This document shows positions 1 through 9,135 of a stretch of DNA of 64,000 bases, piece after piece. Position numbers and translations under genes: made by a program. A model generated the notes under the pieces. The model searched no databases and was not told the DNA's origin. It was given only the letters and a program-made list of their open reading frames with translations. The stretch comes from Devosia aurantiaca (lineage in GTDB: Bacteria > Pseudomonadota > Alphaproteobacteria > Rhizobiales > Devosiaceae), in NCBI RefSeq assembly GCF_011058215.1, contig NZ_JAALFG010000001.1, forward strand, positions 253,001-317,000, read 5' to 3'. Numbering within the stretch: position 1 is the stretch's first letter; the number at the start of each line of letters is the position of its first letter.

Positions 1-1
1 T

Positions 2-202
2 AAACCCGTGCAAGTGCGCAATCCTGAAGCAACGGGCGTCGTATCGGCTGCGGGTCAGTTCATGAAAGCCGATCTGCCTGTAGCAGGGTTTGGCATCATC
101 GAAGCGTCATCGATGGAAGAAGCGATCGCACTGGCGGCCAAGACGCCTCGCGCGGTCGCGCACGAGGTGGTCGAGGTGTGGCCGCTTGAAATGCTTGATT
201 AG
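2..202 (+). CDS. YciI-like (YCII-related) protein, 3' end only
   Basis: The reading frame is open from the first bases of the window, so only the last ~67 residues are visible. A GTG at 8 is internal, not a convincing start. The visible part has the GFGIIEASSMEEA segment and ends EVWPLEMLD, matching the C-terminal half of small YCII-related proteins (about 100-120 residues, dimeric ferredoxin-like fold). These are often found beside ECF sigma factors, and their function is usually unknown. The family call rests on the short conserved tail and is moderately sure. The gene lies outside the island. Confidence 0.6.
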   Translation, partial: KPVQVRNPEATGVVSAAGQFMKADLPVAGFGIIEASSMEEAIALAAKTPRAVAHEVVEVWPLEMLD

Positions 203-271
203 AGCCTCGTGTTACATACCGACATCAGACCGTAACGGGGTTGGCTGCGGCAGCTGAGCAGGTAATCGGCG

Positions 272-2460
272 TCAGGCGAAACTCAGGGATTTGCGTGACG
301 ACAACTGCTCGGGCGGCACCGGCTTTGACAGCAGGTAGCCCTGCAACTCGTCGCACCCTATGTTTATGAGAAGCGACTTCTGCATCGGCGTTTCAACGCC
401 TTCTGCCGTGACCACCATGTTCATGGATCGGCCCAGATCGACGATGGATTTGATGATGCTCTCGATCTGGGGATCCTTGCCCAGCAATGCCGTGAACGAC
501 TGATCGATCTTGAGCTTGTCGATGCCATGATTACGAAGGTAGCTGATCGATGAGTAGCCTGTCCCGAAGTCATCGAGAGCAATGCGGATGCCGCTCGCTC
601 GCAACTCGGTGAGGATCGTCTGGATCACAGGAGAATTCTGCAGCAACAGCCCTTCAGTAATTTCGATCTGAAGCCGATGTGGCGATATCCCCGTCTCGCG
701 CAATACCGTCAGCACACTTTGAGCAAAACGTTCACTGCGGAACTGCATGGGTGACACGTTGACGGCGACCCAAGGCAGGTCTGAAGTCGCGACGAACAAG
801 CATGCTGATCGCAATACCCAGAGACCGAGTTGATCAATCAGACCTCGTTCTTCGGCCAGGGTGATGAATACGTTCGGCGCCAGGAGGCCGCGCGTCGGGT
901 GGTTCCAGCGGACCAAGGCTTCGACCCCAGATAGGCTGCCATCGGTGCTGCTGAAGATCGGCTGATAGACCAGAGCCAAACCGGTCCCGGTCGCAAGTGC
1001 TGCGCGAAGCTCGATCTCAAGAAGGTGGCGCTCCTTGACCGCCTCATCCATCTCGCCGGCGAAGAGTTGATAGCGCCCGCGACCATTATCCTTGGCCTGG
1101 TAGAGGGCTATATCTGCCTGGCGCATGAGATCGGCAGCGTCAGCGGACGCGTCGGCAGTGACGATAACGCCGACGCTTGCGCCCACAAGCGCTTCGACGC
1201 CAGCGATCGGCACTGGGGCGGATAGCGACTCCACCACTCTTTGGCTCAGCCCTTCGGCCGCTGCCACGTCGTGTGGCTGGAACTGGATGATGGCGAACTC
1301 GTCGCCGCCAAGGCGCGCCACCGTATCGACCTCGTCCACCAACGCAGCCAACCGCTTCGAGGCAGTGCGAATGAGCTCGTCTCCCGCTGGGTGACCCAGT
1401 GTATCGTTGATGTGCTTGAAACGATCCAGATCGATGTAGTGGAGCGCCACCATTGAGCCAGTCCTGCGCATGTTGGCCAAGGCCTGGTCGAGCCGATCTT
1501 CAAACAGTGCACGGTTGGGGATGCCGGTGAGAGGGTCGTGAAAAGCCAGATAAGACGCCTTGGCTTCGGTTGCCTCAAGCTTGGTCGATGTGCGCTTCAG
1601 GCGCCGCAGCAAAATGGATACGGCGAGAGCGGCGGCTAGAATCCCAAATGCGATCACCGGCGCGGTTTCGGTAATCAGTTCATAGGCAGGTTCCTCGGGC
1701 ACCCAGCTGAAGAAACCGACGATGCGACCATCCGCGTCAAGGACCGGACGACGAATACGATCATCCCCGCTTGCCACACTCGTTTCGAATTCGAGGTCGA
1801 AGAGTTCCGTGCTGGCCTGAATTTCCTCAAGCAGCGATCCCGCGAGATAGCGCACGGAAACCATCAGGTACTCGGTACCGGGCAACTGCTGCACGATATC
1901 GCTGGACGGCACGATCGGGCGGATGCTGACAATGCCGGCGCGGTCGGCACCCAGCGAAACATAATCGAGACTGCCCATGCCCGTGATAGACGATGTGGAG
2001 TCCGTTTCCCCTTCCGAGCCCGGGCCATTCTTTGGCGCAGATCCTCTATGAAGGGTGCTATTCGCACCAGTTCCGCTGTGTAAGTCCCCTCGTCGATCTG
2101 CTCGCCGTTTCGAACCGCGCGCTCAACGTTGTTTTCTGCGTTGAGCAGGTAGACGCGATCGTGATTGAAATGCTCGCTCATCCATTCGGCGAGATTTTCT
2201 GCGATCCAGGGTTCGTTGTTGAGCCGCAAATTGACGACGGAGTCGTCCCAGATAGCAGAGCTGTCCTGTTCGACAGGAATCCGAGCGGCCAGTTCACTGA
2301 GTTCGGCAAACACCGAACGGGTTTGACGCGCCATGGCGCGATCGTCAATGCGGGAAGCAGCCCACCACCCAAAAGTCGCCAAAACGACGACCAAGGTCAC
2401 AGCAAAGCCATAGGACACATAGGCAATCTGCGACGACAACGATTTGGACTGGGCTTCCAT
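272..2460 (-). CDS. CHASE4-GGDEF-EAL cyclic-di-GMP enzyme (one frameshift)
   Basis: Membrane-bound, probably bifunctional cyclic-di-GMP enzyme of ~729 residues once one frameshift is repaired. Order: N-terminal TM helix (about residues 12-35), periplasmic CHASE4-like sensor, second TM helix (TAPVIAFGILAAALAVSILL), then GGDEF with intact RLGGDEF, then EAL with VEALVRW, DDFGTGYSS and AEGVET. Both catalytic signatures look intact, so it could make and degrade c-di-GMP. The frame breaks near 2009 inside a short G run: one added G would join ...RMARARK to GETDSTSS. The length is two bases over a codon multiple, as expected for one lost base. The start at 2460 has a GAGG seven bases upstream; a GTG at 2466 is the alternative. 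Confidence 0.85.
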
Positions 2461-2610
2461 AGCCACGCCTCACTGGGGCAAGTGGCTAAGCCGTAGCGGA
2501 AGAAGGCTAACAAGCAGTCACTGATCCAGGCCGCTACGAACATTGAAGCCGCGGCGGATTTTTGAAGATTGAGAATGAGGCCAGCGGCAGGATAATGGGG
2601 GTGACAACGT

Positions 2611-2847
2611 CTAATGTTCAACGTCGCCAGATTTATAGATTTCGAGGACGGGGTCGAAAATGGGCGTGCCGCCAATCTGGCTCATGATGCGAAGCTGATC
2701 GCCACCTGAAAAGAAAACCGCCTGAACGCCTTCAAGCGCTTCAAGCTTGGCACGGTCATTGGATTCGTTCCGATCTTCGACATAAAGCTCGGTGACGTCG
2801 TTGAGGCCGAGTTGGGCGAAAGACGACTGGGCGCAATGCCGCCGCAC
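2611..2847 (-). pseudogene. Cyanophycinase fragment
   Basis: About 78 codons match the middle of cyanophycinase (CphB, an S51-type serine peptidase that cuts the Asp-Arg storage polymer): GLNDVTELYVEDR, VQAVFFSGGDQLR and IGGTPIFDPVLEIYKSG. The nucleophile segment that normally follows (a GTSAGA-type motif) is gone: the frame ends DVEH-stop directly after IYKSG. The N-terminal third is missing too. It therefore cannot be an active enzyme. It lies 40 bp outside the left island repeat, so it is either chromosomal debris or damage linked to an earlier integration. Family recognition is good; the history is inference. Confidence 0.7.
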
Positions 2848-2886
2848 CTAGCGCTGGTTCAACAAATTCGACTAACTCGCTTGAGC

Positions 2887-2906
2887 AAGTGGCGGAGAGA
2901 GAGGGA
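2887..2906. repeat. attL: 20-bp copy of the tRNA-Ser 3' end
   Basis: The sequence AAGTGGCGGAGAGAGAGGGA is identical to 54057-54076, where it forms the 3' terminus (CCA end and acceptor strand) of tRNA-Ser(CGA). Sequence diverges immediately on both sides. This is the pattern left when a tyrosine-recombinase element inserts into the 3' end of a tRNA: the intact tRNA stays at one end and a displaced 3' fragment marks the other. It defines the left end of a ~51.2 kb island. Confidence 0.88.
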
Positions 2907-2971
2907 CTCTCCGCTGTATGCTAGTAACCGCTGAAATCACTTAACTTTTCAGCGCCAAACCTTCAATATTT

Positions 2972-2990
2972 GTACCATCTTCCTGTACCA
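2972..2990. repeat. Left-end GTACCA pair, putative integrase arm site
   Basis: Two GTACCA hexamers at 2972 and 2985 repeat with a 13-bp period, 66 bp inside the left att repeat. The same pair with the same period and strand sits at 53977-53995, 62 bp inside the right repeat. Matched subterminal direct repeats are what arm-type integrase binding sites look like. The function is inferred. Confidence 0.55.
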
Positions 2991-2997
2991 CTGTCCA

Positions 2998-3258
2998 CTA
3001 GGGCTCCTCTTCCGTCTCAGGCTCTCTCGATAGCTGGCTGAGACGGCTCAATTTACCCTTCGGCGCACCGCTCGCAGCCGGTTGCGAAGGCACGACGTCA
3101 CTCGAGCCAATGCCGGCGACAAGCTCGTCGTAGGCAGCCGCCGAAAGCAGTACTGAATGACGTCGACCGTGCTTCCTCAGCACGACCGGGCCTGACAGCG
3201 CGGCGTCGATGATCTCCCCAGAGCGACGATGCAGATCTGACAGCGAGAATTCCTTCAT
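2998..3258 (-). CDS. Phd/YefM-type antitoxin, orphan
   Basis: 86 residues. The N-terminal part (MKEFSLSDLHRRSGEIID then GPVVLRKHGRRHSVLLSAAAYDEL) has the layout of Phd/YefM antitoxins: a DNA-binding 'form a plain protein, set aside room for a toxin' module with the typical VxxxGRxxxVLLS strand and a YDEL helix. The C-terminal 40 residues are low-complexity and charged (ending REPETEEEP), where antitoxins normally bind the toxin. No toxin gene is next to it; the downstream neighbour is the island end. It may stabilise the island or simply be an orphan regulator. There are 212 bp without any clear gene between it and the dndB-like gene. Confidence 0.6.
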   Translation of the reverse strand: MKEFSLSDLHRRSGEIIDAALSGPVVLRKHGRRHSVLLSAAAYDELVAGIGSSDVVPSQPAASGAPKGKLSRLSQLSREPETEEEP

Positions 3259-3470
3259 GCGCTCAGCATGGCACCAAATTCTTACTTTGCCCTAAATGCG
3301 TAATATTCGCATTTTGTCTAAAATGCATGCGCCGTCTGTTTTGCCTGCTGCCAAGAAATCGTAGGTCACCAGAAAATTGGGCAAACATCTCTCCAGTTCA
3401 TTCTTGCGCCCCGCGAACTGCATGGAGCTACACTTAGTGCAAGGAGAGGACCCTGCCCCGCCCCCTTGCG

Positions 3471-4718
3471 CTACTTGAAAGGGCTGGGAAGCACCACGTC
3501 CTCAGGGGCAATCCCTTGGACCAAGGCGTAGCGGTTCACGAGGCGCTCCTCGGCGGGTGCCTCACCTAGCATGTAGAGTAGCAGACCGATGCAGAGCGAG
3601 GCATTTCCAGTGTTCATTCGCTCTCGTGCAGAGTCCCATATCACGCCCTCGAATGGTGCTTCCGTCATTACCAGGGGCACCTTGTTCATCTCATTCATGG
3701 CTTCTGCGAGCGAATGTTTTTTCCTCAACTGGGCGATGACCTTGGTGAAGATGGTTAGGCCAATCGGCCGAAAGAGCACTCTTGCCGCGTCAGGCCGACG
3801 TTGCTGAATGACCGACGGACCGAAGTCATCCTGGGTTATCGCCGAGATGAGATCAGGATCCAGCTCGATGAGATGTTTGATGTATTCGGCGGCCTGAGCC
3901 TCGTAGTGGGCAATGCGATCATCTGACATGCGAATGCGTGTTGCATTGGCCAACTCTGCAGCATCGCGATCCTCGATGATCTCGGCCAATGCGATCTTGG
4001 TGATGTCGTAGAGGTTGCCGATCGTGGTCAGAGCGGGAGCACCTGCGGGAATGCTCTGCGTGAACCGATCTAGGTCGACCTGCCCTTTCGAGAACAATGG
4101 GTTGGTATCAACAAGGCGCCGCGTCACGATCGCAGCCAGGTCGATCTCATCTAAGGCGATGATATCGCGCCTCGCGACTGGTACCGCCTTCTTATTGATG
4201 GCGACGAAAAGACTACGAGTTCGCTGAAGGCCTGCAGGTGTATCGCTGTGCGGCACGAAGAGCACCGAAACGAGCTCGTCGCCGAGCTTGCTATCCTTCT
4301 TGATGGCACGACGTATCCCGCTCAAGCGATGCTGCCCGTCCAGTGCGAACAGCCTCTCGCTACCATTGAGCTCGAGATAGCCGACCAGACCTTCCTCGTG
4401 CTGCATCATGTCGATCTCGGCATGGCTCTGGTTCGTCACCTTGACCTCAAAGGGGTGCCACTGCGGTGAGCCGCCGTAGACGCCTACGACCAACGAGTTG
4501 AAGAAACGGTCCTTGGTCTTGAGCAGATATTGCTCGATGTCCTCGGACCGCTTGGCCTCGTCCAGTCGCCGCTGGATCATTTCGCTGAGACGCGTGTTCT
4601 CGTGAATCTCGTCGGCGTAGGAGACACGATCCACGAGATCGGACAACTTCATCAAAGCCGAATAATAATGCCAACTGCCGAGGCGCCCCTGCAATGCAGG
4701 AAGTAGAACGCTTTTCAT
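3471..4718 (-). CDS. dndB: DndB-like DGQHR-domain protein
   Basis: About 415 residues. The signature FALDGQHRLSGIRRAI lies near residue 125, followed by SVLFVPHSDTP and RSLFVAINKKAVPVARRD, typical of the DndB/DGQHR family. In phosphorothioation systems DndB represses dnd transcription and limits modification. The start at 4718 overlaps the stop of the upstream GIY-YIG gene (ATGA); an ATG two codons earlier at 4724 is the alternative. It is 30 kb away from dndACDE within the same island, instead of beside them, so it may regulate that cluster in trans or belong to an independent two-gene DGQHR/GIY-YIG system. Confidence 0.8.
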   Translation of the reverse strand: MKSVLLPALQGRLGSWHYYSALMKLSDLVDRVSYADEIHENTRLSEMIQRRLDEAKRSEDIEQYLLKTKDRFFNSLVVGVYGGSPQWHPFEVKVTNQSHAEIDMMQHEEGLVGYLELNGSERLFALDGQHRLSGIRRAIKKDSKLGDELVSVLFVPHSDTPAGLQRTRSLFVAINKKAVPVARRDIIALDEIDLAAIVTRRLVDTNPLFSKGQVDLDRFTQSIPAGAPALTTIGNLYDITKIALAEIIEDRDAAELANATRIRMSDDRIAHYEAQAAEYIKHLIELDPDLISAITQDDFGPSVIQQRRPDAARVLFRPIGLTIFTKVIAQLRKKHSLAEAMNEMNKVPLVMTEAPFEGVIWDSARERMNTGNASLCIGLLLYMLGEAPAEERLVNRYALVQGIAPEDVVLPSPFK

Positions 4719-5190
4719 TGCCATGCCGCCTTCGCTTGTTTGACTTCGACCGTGAAATCCCTGAGGCTGTACGGCGGCATAAGCGCATCGTTCAGCTTCT
4801 TCTCGACCTCCCGCAGGGCCACCTTGTCGGCAGAGTACGGTGCGTAGACGAACACTGCCTCGCCATCGAACACACGTAAGAACTTCTTGACGTGAAATCG
4901 GCCGTTCTCGGCATCCTTCTCCCTAAGGTAATCCGCGTAACGCCTATAGAGATTGTCCGTCTCACCCGCGTACAGAGGGTAGAAGACTTGTGGTAGATTG
5001 GGAAAAAGCTTGCTACTGCAAAGCAGTAGAAGCCAGAGGCCTTGGGAAGCACAGAGTTCCCACCGTCTTCGAACGGGATTACCGTCCAATCCAGATTATA
5101 AGAATTGGAGAATTCCTCCCAACGTTGGGGATGCGGCTGACACGTTATAAGCCTGCGTTCTTCAAGAAGAGTGTTTTCGAATGCGTCCAA
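4715..5190 (-). CDS. GIY-YIG endonuclease-like protein coupled to dndB (frameshift)
   Basis: About 158 residues after repair of one frameshift. SGFYCFAV supplies the GIY element and PLYAGETDNLYRRYADYL the YIG element with its conserved Arg/Tyr, followed by a basic helix region. The usual metal-binding Glu is not certain from inspection. The two halves sit in different frames and meet near 5010 in a run of five A/T bases next to GGG (476 bp, one short of a codon multiple), which looks like a consensus error. The stop overlaps the DndB-like start by four bases, so the two are made together. A nuclease paired with a DGQHR protein suggests modification-linked restriction, but this is inference. 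Confidence 0.65.
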
Positions 5191-5360
5191 GATGCTTGCC
5201 CGTTAGAAGATTTGTAGTCAGCGCATGGGTCTCATTGTATCTCAGCGAACCCTTTTTTCGATCTAAACTGCATTCAAATATCCACTGGGGCTACCCCTGT
5301 GTACCTAATTTTAGTGCTGCAAGTGGCAACTGTGTCCAAACTCTGGTGGAACCTTGATAC

Positions 5361-5833
5361 ATGAGAACCCTTGCCGACCTCGAAAGACATCTGTCCGACC
5401 AAATTCCACTATCGCGGGAAATGGCTGTCGGATTGACAGCAGCTTCCTCCGATGTAGTGACGCTTCAAGCTCCGCTAACGCCGAACATCAACTACACTGG
5501 CACTGCTTTCGGCGGCAGTCTGTATTCGGTCGCGGTTCCTGGCGTGTTGGTTGCTGATCCGGACCGCAATCGAGAACGAAAATTTTGGTTTCCGGATCGC
5601 TAGTACTCCAAACAGGCTCGATGAAGTATCTGAAGCCCGTGCAATCGGAATTTGAAGCGACCGCCGCGTGGCGTTCTCAAGCCGAAAGAACGCGCTTCCT
5701 CCAGGCTTTGAAGCGGCGAAAGATTTACCGCATGCAAGTCATCGCGGCGGTGACATCAGCAGAAATCCCATGCGCTCACCTGACGGCTACTTTCGTGTTG
5801 CGAGTCATGCACACTCAATATGGAAGTCTGTGA
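5361..5833 (+). CDS. YiiD_C-type thioesterase-like protein (two frameshifts)
   Basis: Three overlapping frames together read like one ~157-residue hot-dog-fold thioesterase of the YiiD C-terminal type: LQAPLTPNINYTGTAFGGSL (the conserved TAFGGSL turn), then LACWLLIRTAIEN, then SGSLVLQTGSMKYLKPV and a C-terminal strand ATFVLRV. The frame changes near 5537 and 5578, consistent with one extra base at each point. The gene is either a real decayed copy or a victim of consensus errors like others in this window. A GGTGGAA lies upstream of the ATG. It has no obvious partner; the next gene is the LysR scrap on the opposite strand. Confidence 0.55.
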
Positions 5834-5915
5834 CAAGGCTCGCCGGGAGCCGACGGAGTCTTATTGATGAGGTGTTGCATCTTGACTTGGGATGTCGCGG
5901 TTTATCGAACCTGGT

Positions 5916-6161
5916 TCAAAGGGTGAAAACTCTAGGCCCATCATAGCGCAACGCTTCGACAAAGGCGGTGAAGGCCGGAGAATTCTGCTTGCGGCTTGGA
6001 TAGTATAGGTACTCCCCATCAAACAGCGGGCACCATTCTCCCAGCACCTCGAAGAGGCTGCCATCCCGCAGATGAGGCGCTGCCAAGGTCTGGGGGATGT
6101 ACCCCAGTCCGATACCATCCAACGCAGCCCCGAGTATCGAGGCTATCGGATCCGATGTGTC
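5916..6161 (-). pseudogene. LysR-family regulator, C-terminal fragment
   Basis: About 81 codons match the end of a LysR effector domain: GIGLGYIPQTLAAPHLRDG, then WCPLFDGEYLYYPSRKQ and SPAFTAFVEALRY. The helix-turn-helix half and most of the effector domain are missing. The fragment stops being LysR-like near 6155, exactly where the alcohol dehydrogenase frame on the other strand becomes recognisable. It is therefore one side of a deletion scar. Confidence 0.7.
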
Positions 6162-6978
6162 GACGATCAAGGTCGGCGACCTGGTCGTGATGCCGTTTGC
6201 CTCCTCTGATGGCACCTGCGTCTTCTGCCGCGAACACCTTCCGACGTCCTGCGAAAGCGTGCACTTCTTCGGCAACGAGGCTGTCGGTGGCGCCCAGGCC
6301 GAAGCCGTTCGCATCCCCAATGCCGATGGCACCCTGTTTCCGCTCAATGTTGGTCCGGACGATGCGCTGATGCCCTCGCTCTTGACCCTCTCTGACGTCA
6401 TGGGCACCGGCCACCATGCAGCCGTGGTTTCGCGCGTGAGCCCCGGTGTGACCGCGGCTGTTGTGGGCGACGGTGCTGTTGGTCTTTGCGGCGTCCTTGC
6501 CGCCAAGCGCCTGGGTGCCGAGCGCATCATCCTGCTCGGACGCCACGAAGATCGTATCGCGCTGGCTCGCGAGTTCGGCGCGACCGACATCGTCCGCGAG
6601 CGCGGCGAGGAAGGTGTTGCCAAGGTCCTGGAGCTCACCTCCGGCCACGGTGCCCACTCGGTGCTCGAATGCGTCGGTACAGATCAGGCGATGGACACGT
6701 CCGTCAAGATCGCGCGTCCAGGTGGCGCCATCGGACGGGTAGGCGTGCCGCACTATGAAGCCAATCCGTCAGCCGCTCCCGCCTTCTTCAAGAACGTGAC
6801 TGTCGGCGGCGGCCCGGCGCCGGTTCGCGCTTACATCGAGGAACTGCTGCCCGACGTGATGGAAGGACGTATCGAACCCGGCAAGGTGTTCGACGTTGTG
6901 ACCGATCTTCAGGGCGTTCCGCAGGGCTATCGCGACATGAACGATCGCAAGTCGATCAAGGTCATGGTCAAGCCATAA
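6142..6978 (+). pseudogene. Zinc-type alcohol dehydrogenase, N-terminally truncated
   Basis: From about 6160 the frame reads as the body of a medium-chain alcohol dehydrogenase: VSTIKVGDLVVMPF, then DGTCVFCREHLPTSCE (the loop that normally binds structural zinc, here with few Cys), then AVVGDGAVGLCGVLAAKRLG (the Rossmann nucleotide-binding turn) and a normal C-terminus at KVMVKP. The first ~55 residues, including the catalytic-zinc Cys region, are absent and replaced by the reverse strand of a LysR tail. Divergent lysR-adh pairs are common, so a single deletion across the shared promoter explains both fragments. It is unlikely to be active. Confidence 0.75.
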
Positions 6979-7042
6979 GAACACTTCTCGGCGGGTCTGC
7001 CTCAGCGGCAGGCCTGCAGTCAGATCTCGGAGGAGAGAACCG

Positions 7043-7710
7043 ATGAAGCCGCACGTCGTTATGCATATGGGCATCAGCATCGATGGACGCATTGTCCCGA
7101 GCTCATGGCCAGAAGAAGTTTCGGCTCAACTCAACGATGTTTACGAACAGATCCATCGCGACCTCCAGGGCGACGCATGGATCGTGGGACGTGTCACCAT
7201 GGCAGAATTCGCCAAGGGGGAGCCTCGACCTGCCATTGCAACAGAGACCTTTCCGCGCAGCACCTGGAAGGCGCCGGGCGTGAAAAAGGCCCCTATGCCG
7301 TGGCCATAGACCGGGCCGGCAAGCTTCACCTCAACCGACACAAGGCGAACGGGGACCCGCTGGTGGCAGTCCTGACCGAAACGGTGACCGACGATCACCT
7401 TGCCGAGTTGCGGCGGGACGGCATCTCATACCTGTTTGCCGGCGGGAGAGAACTCGATCTGAGCCTGGCCATCGGGCGACTGGGTGACGAGTTCGGCGTG
7501 AAGCGGCTGCTGCTGGAAGGCGGCGGCGGCATCAACGGCAGCTTCCTCAAGGCGGGCCTTATCGACGAGCTCAGTGTACTTGTTGCACCGGTTGCCGATG
7601 CCGGAGAGGGTCCGACGCTCTTCACCGATGGGGTTGCCAACAAGCTCAAGCTCACCGGCGTCGACCGGCTGGAGCACGACTTCATTCACCTGCGCTATCA
7701 GGTGTCATAA
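7043..7710 (+). CDS. RibD-C/dihydrofolate reductase-like protein (frameshift)
   Basis: About 222 residues once one frameshift near 7285 is repaired (the length is one base short of a codon multiple). [44 protein letters not shown] and [22 protein letters not shown] are the ordered strands of the RibD C-terminal/dihydrofolate-reductase-like fold, with the EGGGxxNG nucleotide-binding turn and DEL near the C-terminus. It probably uses NADPH to reduce a small unknown substrate. A strong GGAGGAGAG precedes the ATG. It converges on an HxlR gene, with six bases of overlap. Confidence 0.75.
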
Positions 7711-8004
7711 AGGGGTCTCGGCTAACTCCAGGTTCGCATCTCCCCCTTCCCTGAGTGCCACCAAAATGTGGCTCAGGGTACTGCCTTTGGCCGTCAGGCT
7801 GTATTCGACCTTGGGCGGCACCTGCGGGAAGAATTCGCGGTGAACCAGTCCGTCTTCCTCGAGTTCACGCAGCTGATTGGTCAGCATCCGCTGCGTGGGT
7901 TCGGTATGCGGCGGCGAAGCTCGTTGAACCGCTTCGGTCCGTCCAGCAAATGCCAGAGGATGACCGACTTCCATTTCCCCGATGAGACTGACCGCAGCCT
8001 CCAC
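7705..8004 (-). CDS. HxlR-family regulator (compensating frameshifts)
   Basis: The C-terminal half, [22 protein letters not shown] then [12 protein letters not shown], is a clear HxlR winged-helix. The N-terminal recognition part is readable only in a neighbouring frame ([15 protein letters not shown] then [13 protein letters not shown]), between about 7905 and 7970. The displayed frame enters and leaves it again, so two opposite indels are needed. The true start is unclear and probably lies a little upstream of 8004. HxlR proteins usually sense reactive compounds and control the adjacent redox gene, here the RibD-like reductase. Confidence 0.65.
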   Translation of the reverse strand: MEAAVSLIGEMEVGHPLAFAGRTEAVQRASPPHTEPTQRMLTNQLRELEEDGLVHREFFPQVPPKVEYSLTAKGSTLSHILVALREGGDANLELAETPL

Positions 8005-8265
8005 TGAAGAGCTTGGTGTTGATTGGCACTGATAAGTGACCCATTAGGCGGGACTATTCCATCGAGATACTTCTTAATGGAAAACTCGGGTCATTTCTCG
8101 GCGCAAATCAACAAGTAGCCTGCTCCTTGTTCTCCCCTCGCTCCCAAACTCTCGACGGGACCTGGATACCATGTCTACGACAGAGTGCAGTAATCGTTTG
8201 CATCGCTGCCCTGGCAGCAGTTCAGGCATTGATAGCAATGACTGGCGGGCGGCCGCCGAACCAGA

Positions 8266-9135
8266 TCAGCGCTTGACGACGCGTTGCATCGCCTCGGTCA
8301 AAACCTGACCAGCGTCGAAATACCCTTCCCAAGCGTCTTGCCCTTGCGCTCGGTCGGCAGCAGCGAACACGTCGAAGCCGTTGGCGCGATCGAGGTCCTG
8401 AAGTTCTTCCCAGGACACCGGGACAGCGACGGTTCCACCTGACCGAGCCCGCGTCGACCACGGGCATATCGCGGTGCTCCCTTGCCCATTACGCAGGTAG
8501 TCCAGGAACATGCGCCCCTTACGCCTGGCCTTGCTCATGTTGGCGACGAAACTAGATGGGTCGGTCTTGGCCAAGAGCTCGGCGAAGTCCTGGCAGAACG
8601 ACTTTACTTCGTCCCAGTCAGCTTCTGGCACAAGGGGCACCACGACATGGACACCCTTGCCGCCGGACACCAGCGGCCAGGATTTCAGGCCGATCGCGCC
8701 CAATATGTCGCGGATGTCGAATGCTGCCTGCTTGACCTCCGCGAAGCTCAGTTCTTCGTCCGGATCGATGTCGAAAACCATTCGTTCAGGCAGGTCCGGT
8801 GCATGGCGATCGGATCCCCATACGTGAAACTCGAGGGCATTCATCTGCACTCCGGCCACCAGACCGGCCAGATCTTCGATCCACAGGATCTTGCTGTCCT
8901 TGCCTGACATTTTCTGCAATTGCCCCGACCGGATCGCCTCCGACATGCCTGGTAGCCTGTGCTTCTGGAAGAAGGTCTTGGACAAGTCCCCGTCCGTGTC
9001 TCGTACCAGCGAGAGCGGCCTGTGCCGCAGATGCCGCAGCATGCGGTCGGCAACCGCCGCATAATAGGAGACAAGATGCGCCTTCGTGATCGACGTCCCC
9101 GGATACATCAGCTTGTCAGGGTTGGTGAGTTTCAC
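8266..9135 (-). CDS. ligD: LigD-type DNA primase/polymerase domain protein
   Basis: 289 residues forming the polymerase module of bacterial NHEJ (LigD-Pol, archaeo-eukaryotic primase fold). It starts with LTNPDKLMYPG and contains ALEFHVWGS, RMVFDIDPD (the catalytic Asp pair) and WPLVSGGKGVHVVVPL (the conserved SGxxGxHV segment). It would extend and fill broken ends using ribonucleotides. The GTG start overlaps the stop of the ligase gene by four bases (GTGA), so the usual LigD fusion is split into two coupled genes. No Ku gene and no phosphoesterase domain are in the window. Confidence 0.85.
   Translation of the reverse strand: MKLTNPDKLMYPGTSITKAHLVSYYAAVADRMLRHLRHRPLSLVRDTDGDLSKTFFQKHRLPGMSEAIRSGQLQKMSGKDSKILWIEDLAGLVAGVQMNALEFHVWGSDRHAPDLPERMVFDIDPDEELSFAEVKQAAFDIRDILGAIGLKSWPLVSGGKGVHVVVPLVPEADWDEVKSFCQDFAELLAKTDPSSFVANMSKARRKGRMFLDYLRNGQGSTAICPWSTRARSGGTVAVPVSWEELQDLDRANGFDVFAAADRAQGQDAWEGYFDAGQVLTEAMQRVVKR

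Noticed and set aside
4715-5190. Programmed frameshift in the GIY-YIG gene at the A-run
   Set aside because: Many unrelated genes in the window show the same kind of break, so a consensus error is more likely than recoding.
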